Assembly (NCBI GenBank): GCA_000320605.2 | Contig: KB445796.1 | Coordinates: 380,916-444,915, forward strand | Length of the DNA: 64,000 nucleotides | Direction of reading: 5' to 3' | Origin: Gelatoporia subvermispora B | Taxonomy: Eukaryota > Basidiomycota > Agaricomycetes > Polyporales > Gelatoporiaceae | Notes under the pieces: generated by a model | The model's database searches: none | Seen by the model: the letters and a program-made list of their open reading frames with translations, nothing else | Told to the model about the DNA's origin: nothing | In this document: one piece after another, positions 12,701 to 22,981 of the stretch | Numbering within the stretch: the first letter of the stretch is position 1 | How the letters are laid out: every line of letters starts with the position of its first letter | Translations under genes and position numbers: made by a program

Positions 12701-14945
12701 CCTGATGTCAACGTTGTCGCGGGTCTTCATTGGGATAGCGGAGGATTCGTCGTGAATATCTCCCCAGGTGCCAGACAGGTGACGTTCACAGGAAGCGTTG
12801 GCGGCCTTACTGTCGGCCTTCGACACGGCTTCCTCAGTGAAGACTGCGTCAAAGTAGACGCCCGCAACCTTGCATTCAACATTGATTTTGCTAAGGTAGA
12901 ATCAGACAACGACAAAACATCAAGCTCCATTTCGGTCGTTGTGGACACCGAGTTCTCTGGGGCCGTTCGATTCTCACGCCTCCAGGACGTGTTATGTTTC
13001 AAAGCTGTGTGGTTGGACAGGATACCCGTGTTCAGTGGCCAGGCAGCTCCGTCAACAGACAACGCAGCCAAGGGATCTGCTTTGCCTACTCCCGCCGTCT
13101 CCAGCCCAGGCCAACAAGATCTGGCCACTGCCGTCCTGCTCCGCATTCGACAGGTCGAGCTCGATGTGGATCTCGGACAGTCGATCAGCGCTACTAAGCT
13201 AAAGATACAGGACGTTCTCATGAGGACAAGGATCGCGGAGTCTGGTTCGGAGTTGACGTTGTCCACCGGTGACGTTGCGATTAGTGCTTCTGGTAACATC
13301 TCTGGGTACGCCAAGATCCCGTACTTCCGCTTCCAGACTATCCGGCGAAGTTCGAATCCCTCGACAATCATGTTGACCGGAAAGATGCTGGACCTGACGA
13401 TGACGACAGGTGTCTTCGATATCGAGCTCGAGTCAGAGTTCCAAACCTTACTCAGTTATAGGTATGTCTGTTGCACACTTTACACACGGACCATCTCAGT
13501 ACTGATGTTACTCTAATAGGACGGAACCTGTGTCGATAAATATTTCTGATGACTGGGCCAAGATGTCTCATGAAATTCCGCTGGGAGAGCGCCGGGTCGA
13601 CGTCGCTTTCACTGTCACAGGCACCGAAGTGTTACTCATCATGCATATTGGCACCATTCCGCGACTCGTTTCCTATGCTTCGAAATTCAAGGCGAACCTG
13701 GAGGCCCAGAAGGAAGGTGCCAGCCGCGAATCCAAGGCTTTCCGGATCGCCAGCTCTCCGAAGCCGGACAATCCACTATCTGCTGTGGCAAATGCCATGC
13801 TTCAATCTGCGCGCAGTCGGTTGAAGGAGGCAGAGAGCGGTTTCTCCTGCATCATTGGCCAGCGTATGAGCTTGAAACTGAATCATCTTCAGCTGGCCCT
13901 GTTCCCCCGCTCCATGCGAGACGCAGAGTTGGCGCTTCTGACCGGCCGCGATGTTCATGCTCGTTTGGACCGCCTAATTGGGGCAGATGCTGCTCCCGCG
14001 AAGAGGGACCTTGAACTATCCTTCGTGTCTATTGCGACCTCGCGCATAACACATCTGAACAACACGCTTGCCGCGAAGGAGAAGTCCGTCGACGGCAGGG
14101 ACTGGCTGGCCACCTTGCTCAAGGGAGCCCCCGAGGCTATCATCTATAGTCTGCCCTCGATGCACGTGCACATGCGCAGCGAGGAATCTATCCGTGACCG
14201 CAAGCGCGTCCTAGCGTACGACTTCACGAGCAAGTTTGCAGATGATGCCGGGGCGAAGAACGTGGAAGACATCTACATCACGCTCAACATGTCCCTGTAC
14301 TCGTGGTTGACGGCCCTCCGCAAGACGTTCGCACGCGAGATGGAGCAGGTTACCGCGGCGGGCGCCGACGGTCGGACGGGTGCTACTGCGCTCGCAGCGC
14401 AACAACTGATGTCACCGCGCAAGAAGAACACGGAACCGCTGACAATCGCGACGGCCAAAGAGTTAGAGACTGTCAGGGAGGGCCAGAGACCATCCGATCC
14501 CATACAGCCTCATACGCGACATGATTCAATCTCGAGACCCTATGCTCGGTCACCAGTGGCTGCCTCTCCGGTCGCCAGGGGCGAGAGACCTTCCATATCC
14601 ATTACGACACCTCCACAGTCACCGAGCGCAAGTAGGCTCGCATCGCCAGTCATCGTGTCCACACGGTCTGAGGCACCTGCTGCCCCCTCCACGGGTGGGC
14701 ACGGAATTGTCTACGAGCCGCACAGCCGGCAAATCGAGAGGCTGACGCTGCGGCAGCTAGGCGAGGCAACGCCAGACGTGATGCATCCGTTCTTCATGAA
14801 GAAGGCGGGATTCAGCCTAGAGGACTCGCTACCGCAGTACGTCCACGAGTACGCGACGATGCCGACGGAGGAGATTATGGAGGCGCTTCTGAAGCTATAC
14901 AACAAGCAGCTAGGCGTAGAGAAAATGGCGGACTCATTATTTTAA
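3746..14945 (+). CDS. CSF1: Bridge-like lipid transfer protein Csf1 (KIAA1109/Tweek/BLTP1 family)
   Basis: One gene split by many short introns fills 11.2 kb and should encode roughly 3,300 residues, somewhat longer than the yeast protein. The N-terminus is a membrane helix (SVLLAVAICITIALIFYLFF), then GYTVGLLFRIAFW and the family hallmark LNGRIMFKDVRYHSSNQTI ... GQLSWRYW. Further Csf1 blocks follow in order: WFMYNRTAAYDNI, LPKLDPKELLPISFEATKAA with CGNGSTPNLLVAE, YKQMLNVKL, PPEWGVDIVIKGGTLRYGPW, and RADLQRxFFPP with PTRLKPG-like spacing. The largest exons span about 8819-11470, 11860-13460 and 13520-14945. The first intron is 3906-3958 (GTGAGC, phase 1). Family members are rod-like ER proteins that move phospholipids at membrane contacts and support GPI-anchor synthesis and cold growth. 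The region 14480-14700 is a Ser/Pro-rich linker. I saw no disabling mutation. Internal exon borders are not all resolved. Confidence 0.88.
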
Positions 14946-15135
14946 CTTATTTTTCGGACCTGGATGATTAGTGTAAGCACGTTTGATGTCCTATTGTATC
15001 ATTTGCACAATGCGATCTTGAGTACGTACCTGTCGGACATTAAGATGATCTGGCAGGTGCGGATCGGCATACTTGAACATACAGCCACATATCCAAATAT
15101 TGAGATTACTCCAGTATCTATAAATGTGGATACGA

Positions 15136-16146
15136 TCATTTCGCCGATCCCGATCCCCCAACTCCAACGTTGAACACACTGAGCAGCGCAAAACAACCAT
15201 AGAGCAGGCCGACAGGATACGCAACCAGAAAGCGCTGGTCCGACATGCGCAAGACAGCAACAAAGATTCCCGACGCAGCGTATGTGCACCAAATGATAGA
15301 CAGCGATGATAGGACATAGCCTATCAATCCACTTAGAGACACGTCAGTGCATTCAGCTCCAGCCTGACACGTATGATGCAACGTACTCGAGTGTTACGCC
15401 GACGCTAATTGCACCGACGCCTACCATTGGTAGCAGGCAATAACCCAAGACGGAGACGACTCGATATGCGTCGATGCCCTTCTCAGACATCAAGTTCAAG
15501 AGCATGTAGATGGACGCGGATCCGAGCAGGCCGACACCGTAGATGTAGCCGAACTGAGGCTTCCCTGACTGTCGACAGTCAGATGTCAATCAGACGATAT
15601 ACTCGTAGTGCTTGGACAATCAGTGTGGAAGATTGTGGACAGACTTACAAATAGCAAGAATGTGCCGAAACATAGGAAGAAGAGGAGCGGTCCTGCGAGG
15701 TCCGCATCGTCCATTATTCGCTCATCTACTTGTCTGAGCGGGTTCAGAACCGCGAGTGACTTTGCACGTATATGTGAGAAATTTATTCCGAGCTCTGAGA
15801 AAGGAGAGAATATTTGCATCTATACAGGGCGCGAAATGACATGGCTCACGCTACCTTCCAGCAACGGCGGTTCGCCCTCGAATCCTCCCGTCCCGAACGC
15901 AGTCCACCACCCTCCTGACGGCTGAATGTTCCCGCCGTACGTAGGCGGTGCGCCTTGCTGTGCTATCGAGCCCTGTGCGCCGACATTGCCGTCCAGACTT
16001 GACCGCGCGCCAGGATAGAACGTGCTCCCGACTGGGCTCGGCGCGTAGAACTGCAGCGGTACACCTTGTTGTGGTGCGCGGCCCTGTGCATAGTACTGGT
16101 TCTGCGAGGACGATGCGCCATAGACGTTGTTGTTGTCCTGCCACAT
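15136..16146 (-). CDS. YIP1: Yip1 family ER-Golgi membrane protein
   Basis: Four exons (15855-16146, 15649-15794, 15387-15568, 15136-15331) join exactly to 271 residues. Donors are GTAGCG, GTAAGT and GTACGT. The N-terminal 85 residues are Gln/Gly/Pro-rich and cytosolic, ending in a [24 protein letters not shown] block. The Yip1 core follows: [14 protein letters not shown]-like [20 protein letters not shown], then about five membrane helices including [39 protein letters not shown] and [19 protein letters not shown] with SGIFVAVL. Yip1 binds Rab GTPases such as Ypt1 and Ypt31 and supports COPII vesicle formation. The gene is tail-to-tail with CSF1 (190-bp gap) and head-to-head with NSA2. Confidence 0.93.
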
Positions 16147-16344
16147 CTCGAAGCAGGGCGAGCGAAGAGAGGGTTGAAGCAGAGATGAGGATACGTGGAG
16201 GCAGCCTGGCGGTGAGCTGCCAGGTCGAACGCAGTCGTCTCCCGCCACTACGCATAGGCGCCCTTATAAGCGCCTATGTGCTCGATTGGGTAAAGCGCTC
16301 GCATTTCTCTAGGCGCTTACTTCTCTTTCTGCCCCTCCACTGCC
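16147..16344. promoter_or_regulatory. Divergent YIP1/NSA2 promoter with AGGCGC palindrome
   Basis: Only 198 bp separate the two start codons. A perfect 9-bp inverted repeat, CATAGGCGC (16253-16261) and GCGCCTATG (16270-16278), encloses CCTTATAA. A third AGGCGC lies at 16311-16316, 29 bp before the NSA2 start. A shared binding site or a TATA-like core inside the palindrome is likely, but the factor is unknown. Confidence 0.5.
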
Positions 16345-17406
16345 ATGGTGAGCGTCGTCCTTCTGTGGTCGTTTTACTCAAATGCTGACTCTATGTCTGT
16401 CTAAAGCCTCAGGTATGTTATGAGAACAAGCAAAAATTGCTTCAGTATCACTCACTTGGGACGATAGAACGAGTATATCGAGGAGCACATCAAGAGGCAC
16501 GGAAGGCGGTTAGACTACTATGAGAGAAAGTGCGCACTTTTTGCAGGCCTGCCGTTACTCTGGTCGTCCTGACAAGTTTTATAGGCGCAAGCGTGAGGCT
16601 CGTGCCGTCCACCATTCCTCCGCGGTTGCACAGAAGACCTTCGGTCTGAAGGCCAAGCTGCTACATGCTAAGCGCCACTCCGAGAAGGTTCAACTCAAGA
16701 AGACCCTGAAGGCGCACGACGAACGCAATGTGAAGCAGAAGGACAACTCCTCCGTCCCCGACGGCGCTCTGCCGACATATCTGCTTGACCGTGAGGGCCA
16801 AAAGGATGCCAAGGCGCTCTCGACCGCGATCAAGGAGAAGCGCAAGGACAAGGCCGCCAAGTATGCTGTGCCGCTCCCGAAGGTCCGCGGGATTGCCGAG
16901 GACGAGATGTTCAAGGTCATGCGGACTGGAAAGAGCAAAAAGAAGGCGTGGAAGCGGATGGTCACAAAGGCGACGTTCGTCGGGGAGGGTTTCACGAGAA
17001 AGCCGGTCAAGATGGAGAGGTTCATCCGGCCGATGGCGTTGCGATACAAGAAGGCAAACGTCACACATCGTGCGTCCTGATGCTGCCCAACGCCTTTCAA
17101 TTGCTTATATTCGCTCTATTCTAGCGGACCTGAAGGCGACATTCCAGCTGCAGATCCTCGGGGTCAAGAAAAACCCGCAGTCACCGATGTATACCCAGCT
17201 CGGCGTTCTCACCAAGGGAACAGTCATTGAGGTCAACGTCTCCGAGCTCGGTATGGTCACCACCGGTGGCAAGGTCGTGTTCGGCAAGTACGCACAGATC
17301 ACGAACAACCCCGAAAATGACGGCTGTATCAACGCTGTATTGCGTGCGTACATCTTTCCAGTATTTCGCCGCCTTCTCTTTGCTGACCGGATTCTCAGTG
17401 GTCTGA
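16345..17406 (+). CDS. NSA2: Ribosome biogenesis protein Nsa2 (eS8-like fold)
   Basis: Six exons: 16345-16347 (the ATG alone), 16407-16412 (six bases coding Pro-Gln), 16468-16529, 16585-17069, 17125-17343 and 17399-17406. Every join is GT-AG and keeps frame, giving 260 residues, the usual Nsa2 length. The protein starts [20 protein letters not shown], carries the basic [14 protein letters not shown] region, [34 protein letters not shown] and [20 protein letters not shown], and ends in the S8e-like barrel [17 protein letters not shown] ... GCINAVLLV. Nsa2 is a nucleolar factor needed for 27S pre-rRNA processing in pre-60S particles. The last exon supplies only Leu-Val-stop, which restores the family C-terminus. 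Confidence 0.95.
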
Positions 17407-20357
17407 TTTTGCATGCTTTGTCTGGATGTCTCGTGTATCATATAGATGACTGCTCGGATTCTGTCGCTGGAAGCTCTCCCAGTCGACTTGTCAAGCACCC
17501 TCGTAGTATAGTCGCACTCTTTGCATTCTTTACTTATGTACTTCCATGGCTACTCGATGATCATAGTATGGTTATGTCTGCTGAATTTTAAAATACTGCT
17601 TGTGCGGTGAGAGATCTCAGAATTCAGAGGTAGTTTGGCAAGACGCGAGTGTTTTGTTTTGTTTACAACCGACGGAGGATCCCTCTCCTTCCCCGCTTCG
17701 CCGCGTCTTGGGCTGCGAGAGGCTGCGAGTCATGCCTTGAGTATCTCGCCTGGTCCAACTACGAACGGTGGTAAGTGGCAGAGATCACATGAGCACATGA
17801 AAATTGACATTTTTCCCGTTCGTGTAGGATGATTTTCTTCACGAGGTCTCCAGCGATGTTGGTCGGTTCGGACCTCCCATAGGACATGCATCTTCATGCA
17901 TTCTTTAGCTTTATACTTCCCGGTGGTTACTGCTCCGGACTTGCACGTTGAAACCCACTGAGGCGGCTTACTATTCGATCTGTCTGGCGATTGTGAGCTC
18001 CAGGTGGAATACACTTCATCAGCCTCCACGATCGGTTACATGTCGGCATAATCCAACAGTCGGACCTGAGGCCTGATGGGAGTTGTTGACCGGACCCACT
18101 AGTGCTCCTCGGCTCGGTTGATCTGCAGTGTTCGCGATTTCCTACTGCCTTCTTCTGACCTTGCTCGCATCGGTGCTCTTGTCTCTTCTGGGTCGTTCGC
18201 CTGGTATGTCGACTTCTCAACTTCTCGACAACGAAGACGACGTAGGGTCCGCGTTGCCTACCTTGGGTCCAAAAATCCAACCAAGTCCATGGGATCGTCT
18301 GCGAGCCCGCCGGCGTGCTGTACTTCAACCCAATGCTCAGGACACGGCCGTGTCGTTCGATCTCTGGAGACTATCTCTGGAGACTATCCCAACGAATTTG
18401 ACGGCAGGTGGACGCCTTTCTCTTCGCATCGGCACCGCAGTCCTCACCGTACCGCTGGAACGGTACCGCTGGAGATGCCTGGTTCATTCGTGGTTCTTTT
18501 CCTATACTGCTTAGATATCTCTTCGGGCGTAGGACGGTACTGGAGCACGTTGAGCCTCTGTGTGCTGCCTAGTCCCGAGCATCCATTGTGGGAGGTGGGC
18601 AAACAGGGCGCTGCCTGACCCTTGAACTACTGATCACCCTAGGTCAAGACCTGCTTCGGCTCCTAAAGTGTGGCAAGTACTCAATCCTCCAATCGCAATG
18701 CATGTGTTCGGGATGACTGTGGTAGAGCTCATGGTTGGACAAGCCCTACTCTTGGCATCCGTGCTTCTTGTTATGAGATGACTACATATCTGGTATGTGT
18801 GGGATGCTCGAGACGGTCCCGGGTCACGATGCGCACAGGTCGAAGAGGTAATAATCACGGCCCAGCGCAACGGACTCCACTCTATGTGTAGCAACCGTGC
18901 TCACGTTCGCCGTTCCTGAGTACAGAAAGCGTAATGCTGACCAATAGAGTGGAAGGCATTCGACATGCCGTCCGTGGAAGACCGTGCCGTGCAGCTTCGA
19001 CAATCAGCACGACGTAGCATTGTAATCTTAGCAAGACAAATTTAGCCCGGCACCTCGCCCGAAATAGCGAGCGACACATTGAACAGGTGCGAAATTTCCC
19101 GAAAAGGTGCGGTTGCTGCAAAAATATGTGAGAGTGTTTGTGGCGCTAATGATACCGAAGTAAGAAAAGAGCGCTCCAAATGTGAATGCGTCGATCGGCT
19201 GCTCTTCTGTTCCCACACGTTGGAGCTGAGCAGATGGAGGTGGCTGAAGCCTGCTGAGGCAGTCCCTCCCGGCCAAGCGTCCCCTAGTGTTTCGTCGCCT
19301 TGGTGCAGCCTCGGTGCCGTATAGTCTCAAGACCGCAGCTAGCACCAATGTCGCATATCACGCTGCGCTTTGTCACTATGCGTTGCATCGTCCCTGCTCA
19401 AACCGCTTTCTTTCAACCATCGAACACGATCAACATGGTGTCCGTCCGTGGCACTGCTTTGCAGTGATCCTCTCAGGCCCGGCACAAAGCCAGCGACACT
19501 GACAATCATTCCCGGACCTGGCCGTTCTACACGCTCCGCAGCTCGTGCTCTCGGGACTCGCTTTCGCCCTCGGGCGCGGACACTTCATACTCCTTTCGTC
19601 CCATGGCACTACTCTGTGCACGCTCTGTCTGTGCAGCTGCCCTCTGCGACATACTCCAAGCATCTATCCACATAGTTCAATATGTGCCTGTGCAAACGGA
19701 CATGACTCTCCACAGTAGCCCGCTGATATACGAGACAGTTGCTATACACGTGTGAATATCGCCCGACGCACAGAAAACGCCGCTTGACGGTTTTTTCCCG
19801 AGCCTCCACTCTGTGAATTAGGTGAGCCTACTGCAGGATATGTCGGGTTTCCTGCAAACCGGTAGAGATTGTGTCAGCGCGTCCGGTGGGAACTGCATTT
19901 AGTTTCCCATTACTTCGTCACCCATAGCGCTGGGTACACAGGTTTACGCCTCGATGCCCCTCCCACACTCTTCCTGGTGGCGGAACTCGGGCCCGTCCAT
20001 CACAATCCTTGCATGCCGACGTCGAGCGAATGTGGTACGCGTCTGCGCCGGCTCTCCCACCGACTGTGCGCATGCACAAGGCCATGGTACGCGATGCCCA
20101 GCCCCAAGGCATGCGGTCGCCGCGAACGGCCCACGGTACTGGCTCTGTCCACAACACCGTACCTCAACACCCACAGTCCTGTGAGCACGAAATGTCATTG
20201 GTGCCTGTCGTCGTTCCTAGCGGATCGTCGATTTTGAAACTATGACTCTTTGCGGGGCCTGCAAGGTATAAAAGCTGCTTGGCATCGAGGCCAAGAGAGC
20301 AGGTCATCGAGTTCTCTTGCACCGTTACCTCCCTACGCCACCCAAGCTCGATTCCTA
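17407..20357. other. Gene-poor interval upstream of manganese peroxidase 1
   Basis: About 2.95 kb with no gene model I can defend. Short frames at 18128-18514 (+) and 18700-18780 (+) are hydrophobic in part but are not extended by believable splices and match no family I know. A 12-bp tandem repeat (GTACCGCTGGAA type) sits near 18449-18473. The last few hundred bases should be the peroxidase promoter. Confidence 0.5.
20267..20273 (+). promoter_or_regulatory. TATA box of manganese peroxidase 1
   Basis: TATAAAA lies 91 bp before the ATG within GCAAGGTATAAAAGCTG. The same block occurs 93 bp before the start of the second intact peroxidase, so it is a conserved core promoter. A GTGCGCA at 20066-20072 fits the short metal-response consensus in reverse, but such a short match is weak. 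Confidence 0.75.
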
Positions 20358-21850
20358 ATGGCTTTCGCGTCCCTCCTCGCTTTCGTCGCCGTCGCAGCAA
20401 TCGCTCGCGCTGCCCCCGCCTCCGTCACTTGCTCTGATGGTACGACGGTCCCTGACTCCGTCTGTTGCGACTTTATCCCTGTGCGTACCCTGCGGTTTGA
20501 GCTGCTAGTGATTTAGAGTGACTCATAAGTATATGCAGCTCGCGGAGGACCTCCAGAGCACTCTGTTCATGAATCAGTGCGGCGAAGATGGTGAGTCATT
20601 GCTCAGCGTGCCGCCGTCCTGAACCGGAGCTCATTGTCTTGGTAGCACACGAGGTCATTCGGCTGACTTTCCACGACGCCATTTCGATTTCTCAGAGCTT
20701 GGGTCCCTCTGCGTACGTATTTCTGATAGGCATATATCGGCATCCACTCAGCTGATGTGTGCCTTATAGTGGTGGCGGAGCTGACGGTTCCATGCTGATC
20801 TTCCCGACCGTCGAGCCGAACTTCCCGGCAAACAACGGTATTGATGACTCCGTGAACAACTTGATCCCCTTCCTATCCACGCACCCGACAATCTCCGCTG
20901 GTGACCTTGTACAATTCGCTGGCGCTGTCGCGCTTACCAACTGCCCCGTAAGCAACAGAAAAATGAGTTTTCTGATATTATACTCATGCGCGAGATAATC
21001 TAGGGTGCTCCCCGGCTCCAGTTCATGGCGGGTCGTCCGAACGCTACCGCTCCCGCCGTCATTGGTCTGATCCCCCAGCCTCAAGACAACGTGACTTCGA
21101 TTCTCGACCGCTTCGCAGACGCCGGTAACTTCTCGCCGTTCGAGGTTGTCTCCCTCCTTGCATCCCACAGTGTCGCGCGTGCGGACAAAGTTGACCTGAC
21201 TCTCGATGCTGCTCCCTTCGACTCGGTGAGTATTTCTTTGCTGACCACGAGAGCGCGGTCCATTCTGACGCCAAGGCACCACAGACGCCATTCGACTTCG
21301 ACACCCAGATATTCCTTGAAGTGCTGCTCAAGGGTACTGGCTTCCCCGGAACTGACGACAACGTCGGTGAGGTTGAGTCTCCCCTCCCCTTCGGTGACAC
21401 CTCCACCGGCGGAAACGACACCGGCGAGATGCGCCTCCAGTCCGACTTCGCTCTCGCGCGCGACTCGCGCACCGCATGCTTCTGGCAGGGCTTCGTTGAC
21501 CAGCAGGACTTCATGTCCCAGAGCTTCGGCGCTGCCATGGCCAAGCTCGCAGTCCTCGGTCAAAACACTGCCAACCTCGTCGACTGTTCCGCTGTTGTGC
21601 CCGCGGCGACGCCCAGCAGCGGCAACCCCGCGACGTTCCCGGCCACCACCAGCCCCGATGACCTCGAGCTGACCTGCACGACCGAGACGTTCCCCTCGCT
21701 CTCCGTTGACCGTGAGTACCCCGCATTCAGTGAACAGTAATGTCTGGCTGACAGCTATTCATTCTAGCCGGTGCGGTTGAGACCCTCATCCCGCACTGCC
21801 CTGACGGCAGCGAGGACTGCCCGACCGTCCAGTTCTCTGGCCCCGCATAA
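20358..21850 (+). CDS. Manganese peroxidase, secreted class II haem peroxidase
   Basis: Seven exons (20358-20480, 20539-20590, 20646-20712, 20770-20947, 21004-21225, 21285-21711, 21768-21850) join to 383 residues. A signal peptide ([18 protein letters not shown]) precedes the mature Cys-rich protein. The distal site is REL-type RLTFHDA with Arg64 and His68; the proximal haem ligand is His195 in [11 protein letters not shown]. The Mn(II) ligands of the family (Glu35, Glu39, Asp179 of mature P. chrysosporium MnP) are present as Glu57, Glu61 and Asp201. A Ser stands where versatile and lignin peroxidases carry the exposed catalytic Trp (VVSLLASH), so a Mn-only enzyme is expected. The tail HCPDGSEDC ... 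FSGPA keeps the extra C-terminal disulfide of long MnPs. The enzyme oxidises Mn(II) to Mn(III) for lignin attack outside the cell. Confidence 0.95.
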
Positions 21851-22258
21851 GCGGATAAGCATCACTTCAGGATATCGGCGGTAAATAAGAAGCGTTGATA
21901 GACGACTGGGTCCTATGTATGTAGCATCAGATTGTGGGTTTCTAGATGTTGTTTGTATCTGCGGGGAATAAAAGCGTATCTATTACCTTTTTGGACGTTG
22001 TGACTGGACCACGGGGTGCCATAAATGCCCACAATACCGGCTGCATGTCCAAGCCATCGGGACCACGAGGGCACGTCTATCGGGAGATCTCAGGTACGAC
22101 TATGATAATTTGAGGCAGCGTGTCGACACCGCGGGGAATTGTCGTGCACGACTCGGGAGTCGAACCCGGTGCGCGGAGTGTTGTGCTCTATTTGCCCCCG
22201 CCTCTTGCCTTCCGCCATCGCCGCCACTGTCTGCCATCCCGCATCCCCACTCTCCTCC
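21851..22258. other. 3' region of peroxidase 1 and 5' region of PRKRIP1 homologue
   Basis: AATAAA-like AATAAAAG at about 21967 may serve as a poly(A) signal. At 22149-22168 the minus strand reads like a tRNA T-arm (CGGGTTCGACTCCCG), but no complete tRNA surrounds it. Otherwise there is nothing recognisable. Confidence 0.4.
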
Positions 22259-22981
22259 ATGTCTAAGTCGCCCACACCTCAGCCCGCACCAGCAGGTGCA
22301 GTGCGCCATGGCACCGTGTACGACCGCCAGAAGGCGCAGCTTGAGAAGCTGCTCAAGGATCCCTCGAAGCCTGTGAACATCCCGCAGCCGCCAAAGGAGA
22401 AGGCCATCCGCCCCCCGCGTGAGATGATGAAGAACGTGCAGGGCTCAAGTGCGGGTGCGGGTAGCGGAGAATTCCATGTATACAAAGCAAGCAGACGGAG
22501 GGAGTACGAGCGGCTGAAAATGATGGAGGAGGAGGCGCAGAAGGTGCGTAGTCTTACGGCATGTTTTAGGGAGCGGCAAATACTGATAGTGCTCAACATC
22601 ATGCAGGAGACAGAGCTGCGAGAGTTTGAGCAGAAGAAGAGGTCATGGGAACAGCAGGCCGAGGCAAAGACCTCGAAGAACCGTGCAAAGCGACAGAAGA
22701 AGAAAGAGCGGGCGCGCGGCGAGCGAGACAAGTCGAAGGAACCTGAGGGCGACGGCGTCGCGCCGCGCGGGAACACTCCTGACGTACCTCTGAAGAAGCG
22801 AAGACTTGTCAGCGGAAAGGAGCTCGTGTTCCGGAGACCTGGAGAGGAGAGCGAAGGGGAGGAGGAAGAGGTCGGGCCTATACCTCTACAGCTTACGAAG
22901 GATGCGGAACCTGCCTCGGCAGAGCTGCCCGCGGTCCCTGTTATCGACGCTCCGCGGATAATCATACACGAAGATGATTGA
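22259..22981 (+). CDS. PRKRIP1 / DUF1168 spliceosome-associated protein
   Basis: Two exons (22259-22543, 22607-22981) with a 63-nt in-frame intron (GTGCGT...ATGCAG) encode 219 residues. The start ATG at 22259 gives MSKSPTPQP; an upstream in-frame ATG exists but would add non-family sequence. DUF1168 landmarks follow in order: QLEKLLKDPSKPVNIPQP, KAIRPPREMMKNVQGSSAGA, GSGEFHVYKASRRREYERLK, a long charged helix (EQKKRSWEQQAEAK) and TSKNRAKRQKKKERARG. PRKRIP1 runs as a long helix on catalytic spliceosomes near the U2 snRNP. The C-terminal 90 residues are acidic, low-complexity and fungal-specific. Lengthening the intron by readthrough would also stay in frame. Confidence 0.9.
   Translation: MSKSPTPQPAPAGAVRHGTVYDRQKAQLEKLLKDPSKPVNIPQPPKEKAIRPPREMMKNVQGSSAGAGSGEFHVYKASRRREYERLKMMEEEAQKVRSLTACFRERQILIVLNIMQETELREFEQKKRSWEQQAEAKTSKNRAKRQKKKERARGERDKSKEPEGDGVAPRGNTPDVPLKKRRLVSGKELVFRRPGEESEGEEEEVGPIPLQLTKDAEPASAELPAVPVIDAPRIIIHEDD

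Noticed and set aside
18128..18514. 128-residue frame with a hydrophobic start
   Set aside because: No supporting splice sites or family resemblance; contains a local tandem repeat. Left unannotated.
22140..22215. tRNA gene on the minus strand suggested by a T-arm-like CGGGTTCGACTCCCG
   Set aside because: The acceptor stem has no 5' partner, the would-be anticodon loop lacks U33 and the D-arm is missing. At most a tRNA-derived relic.
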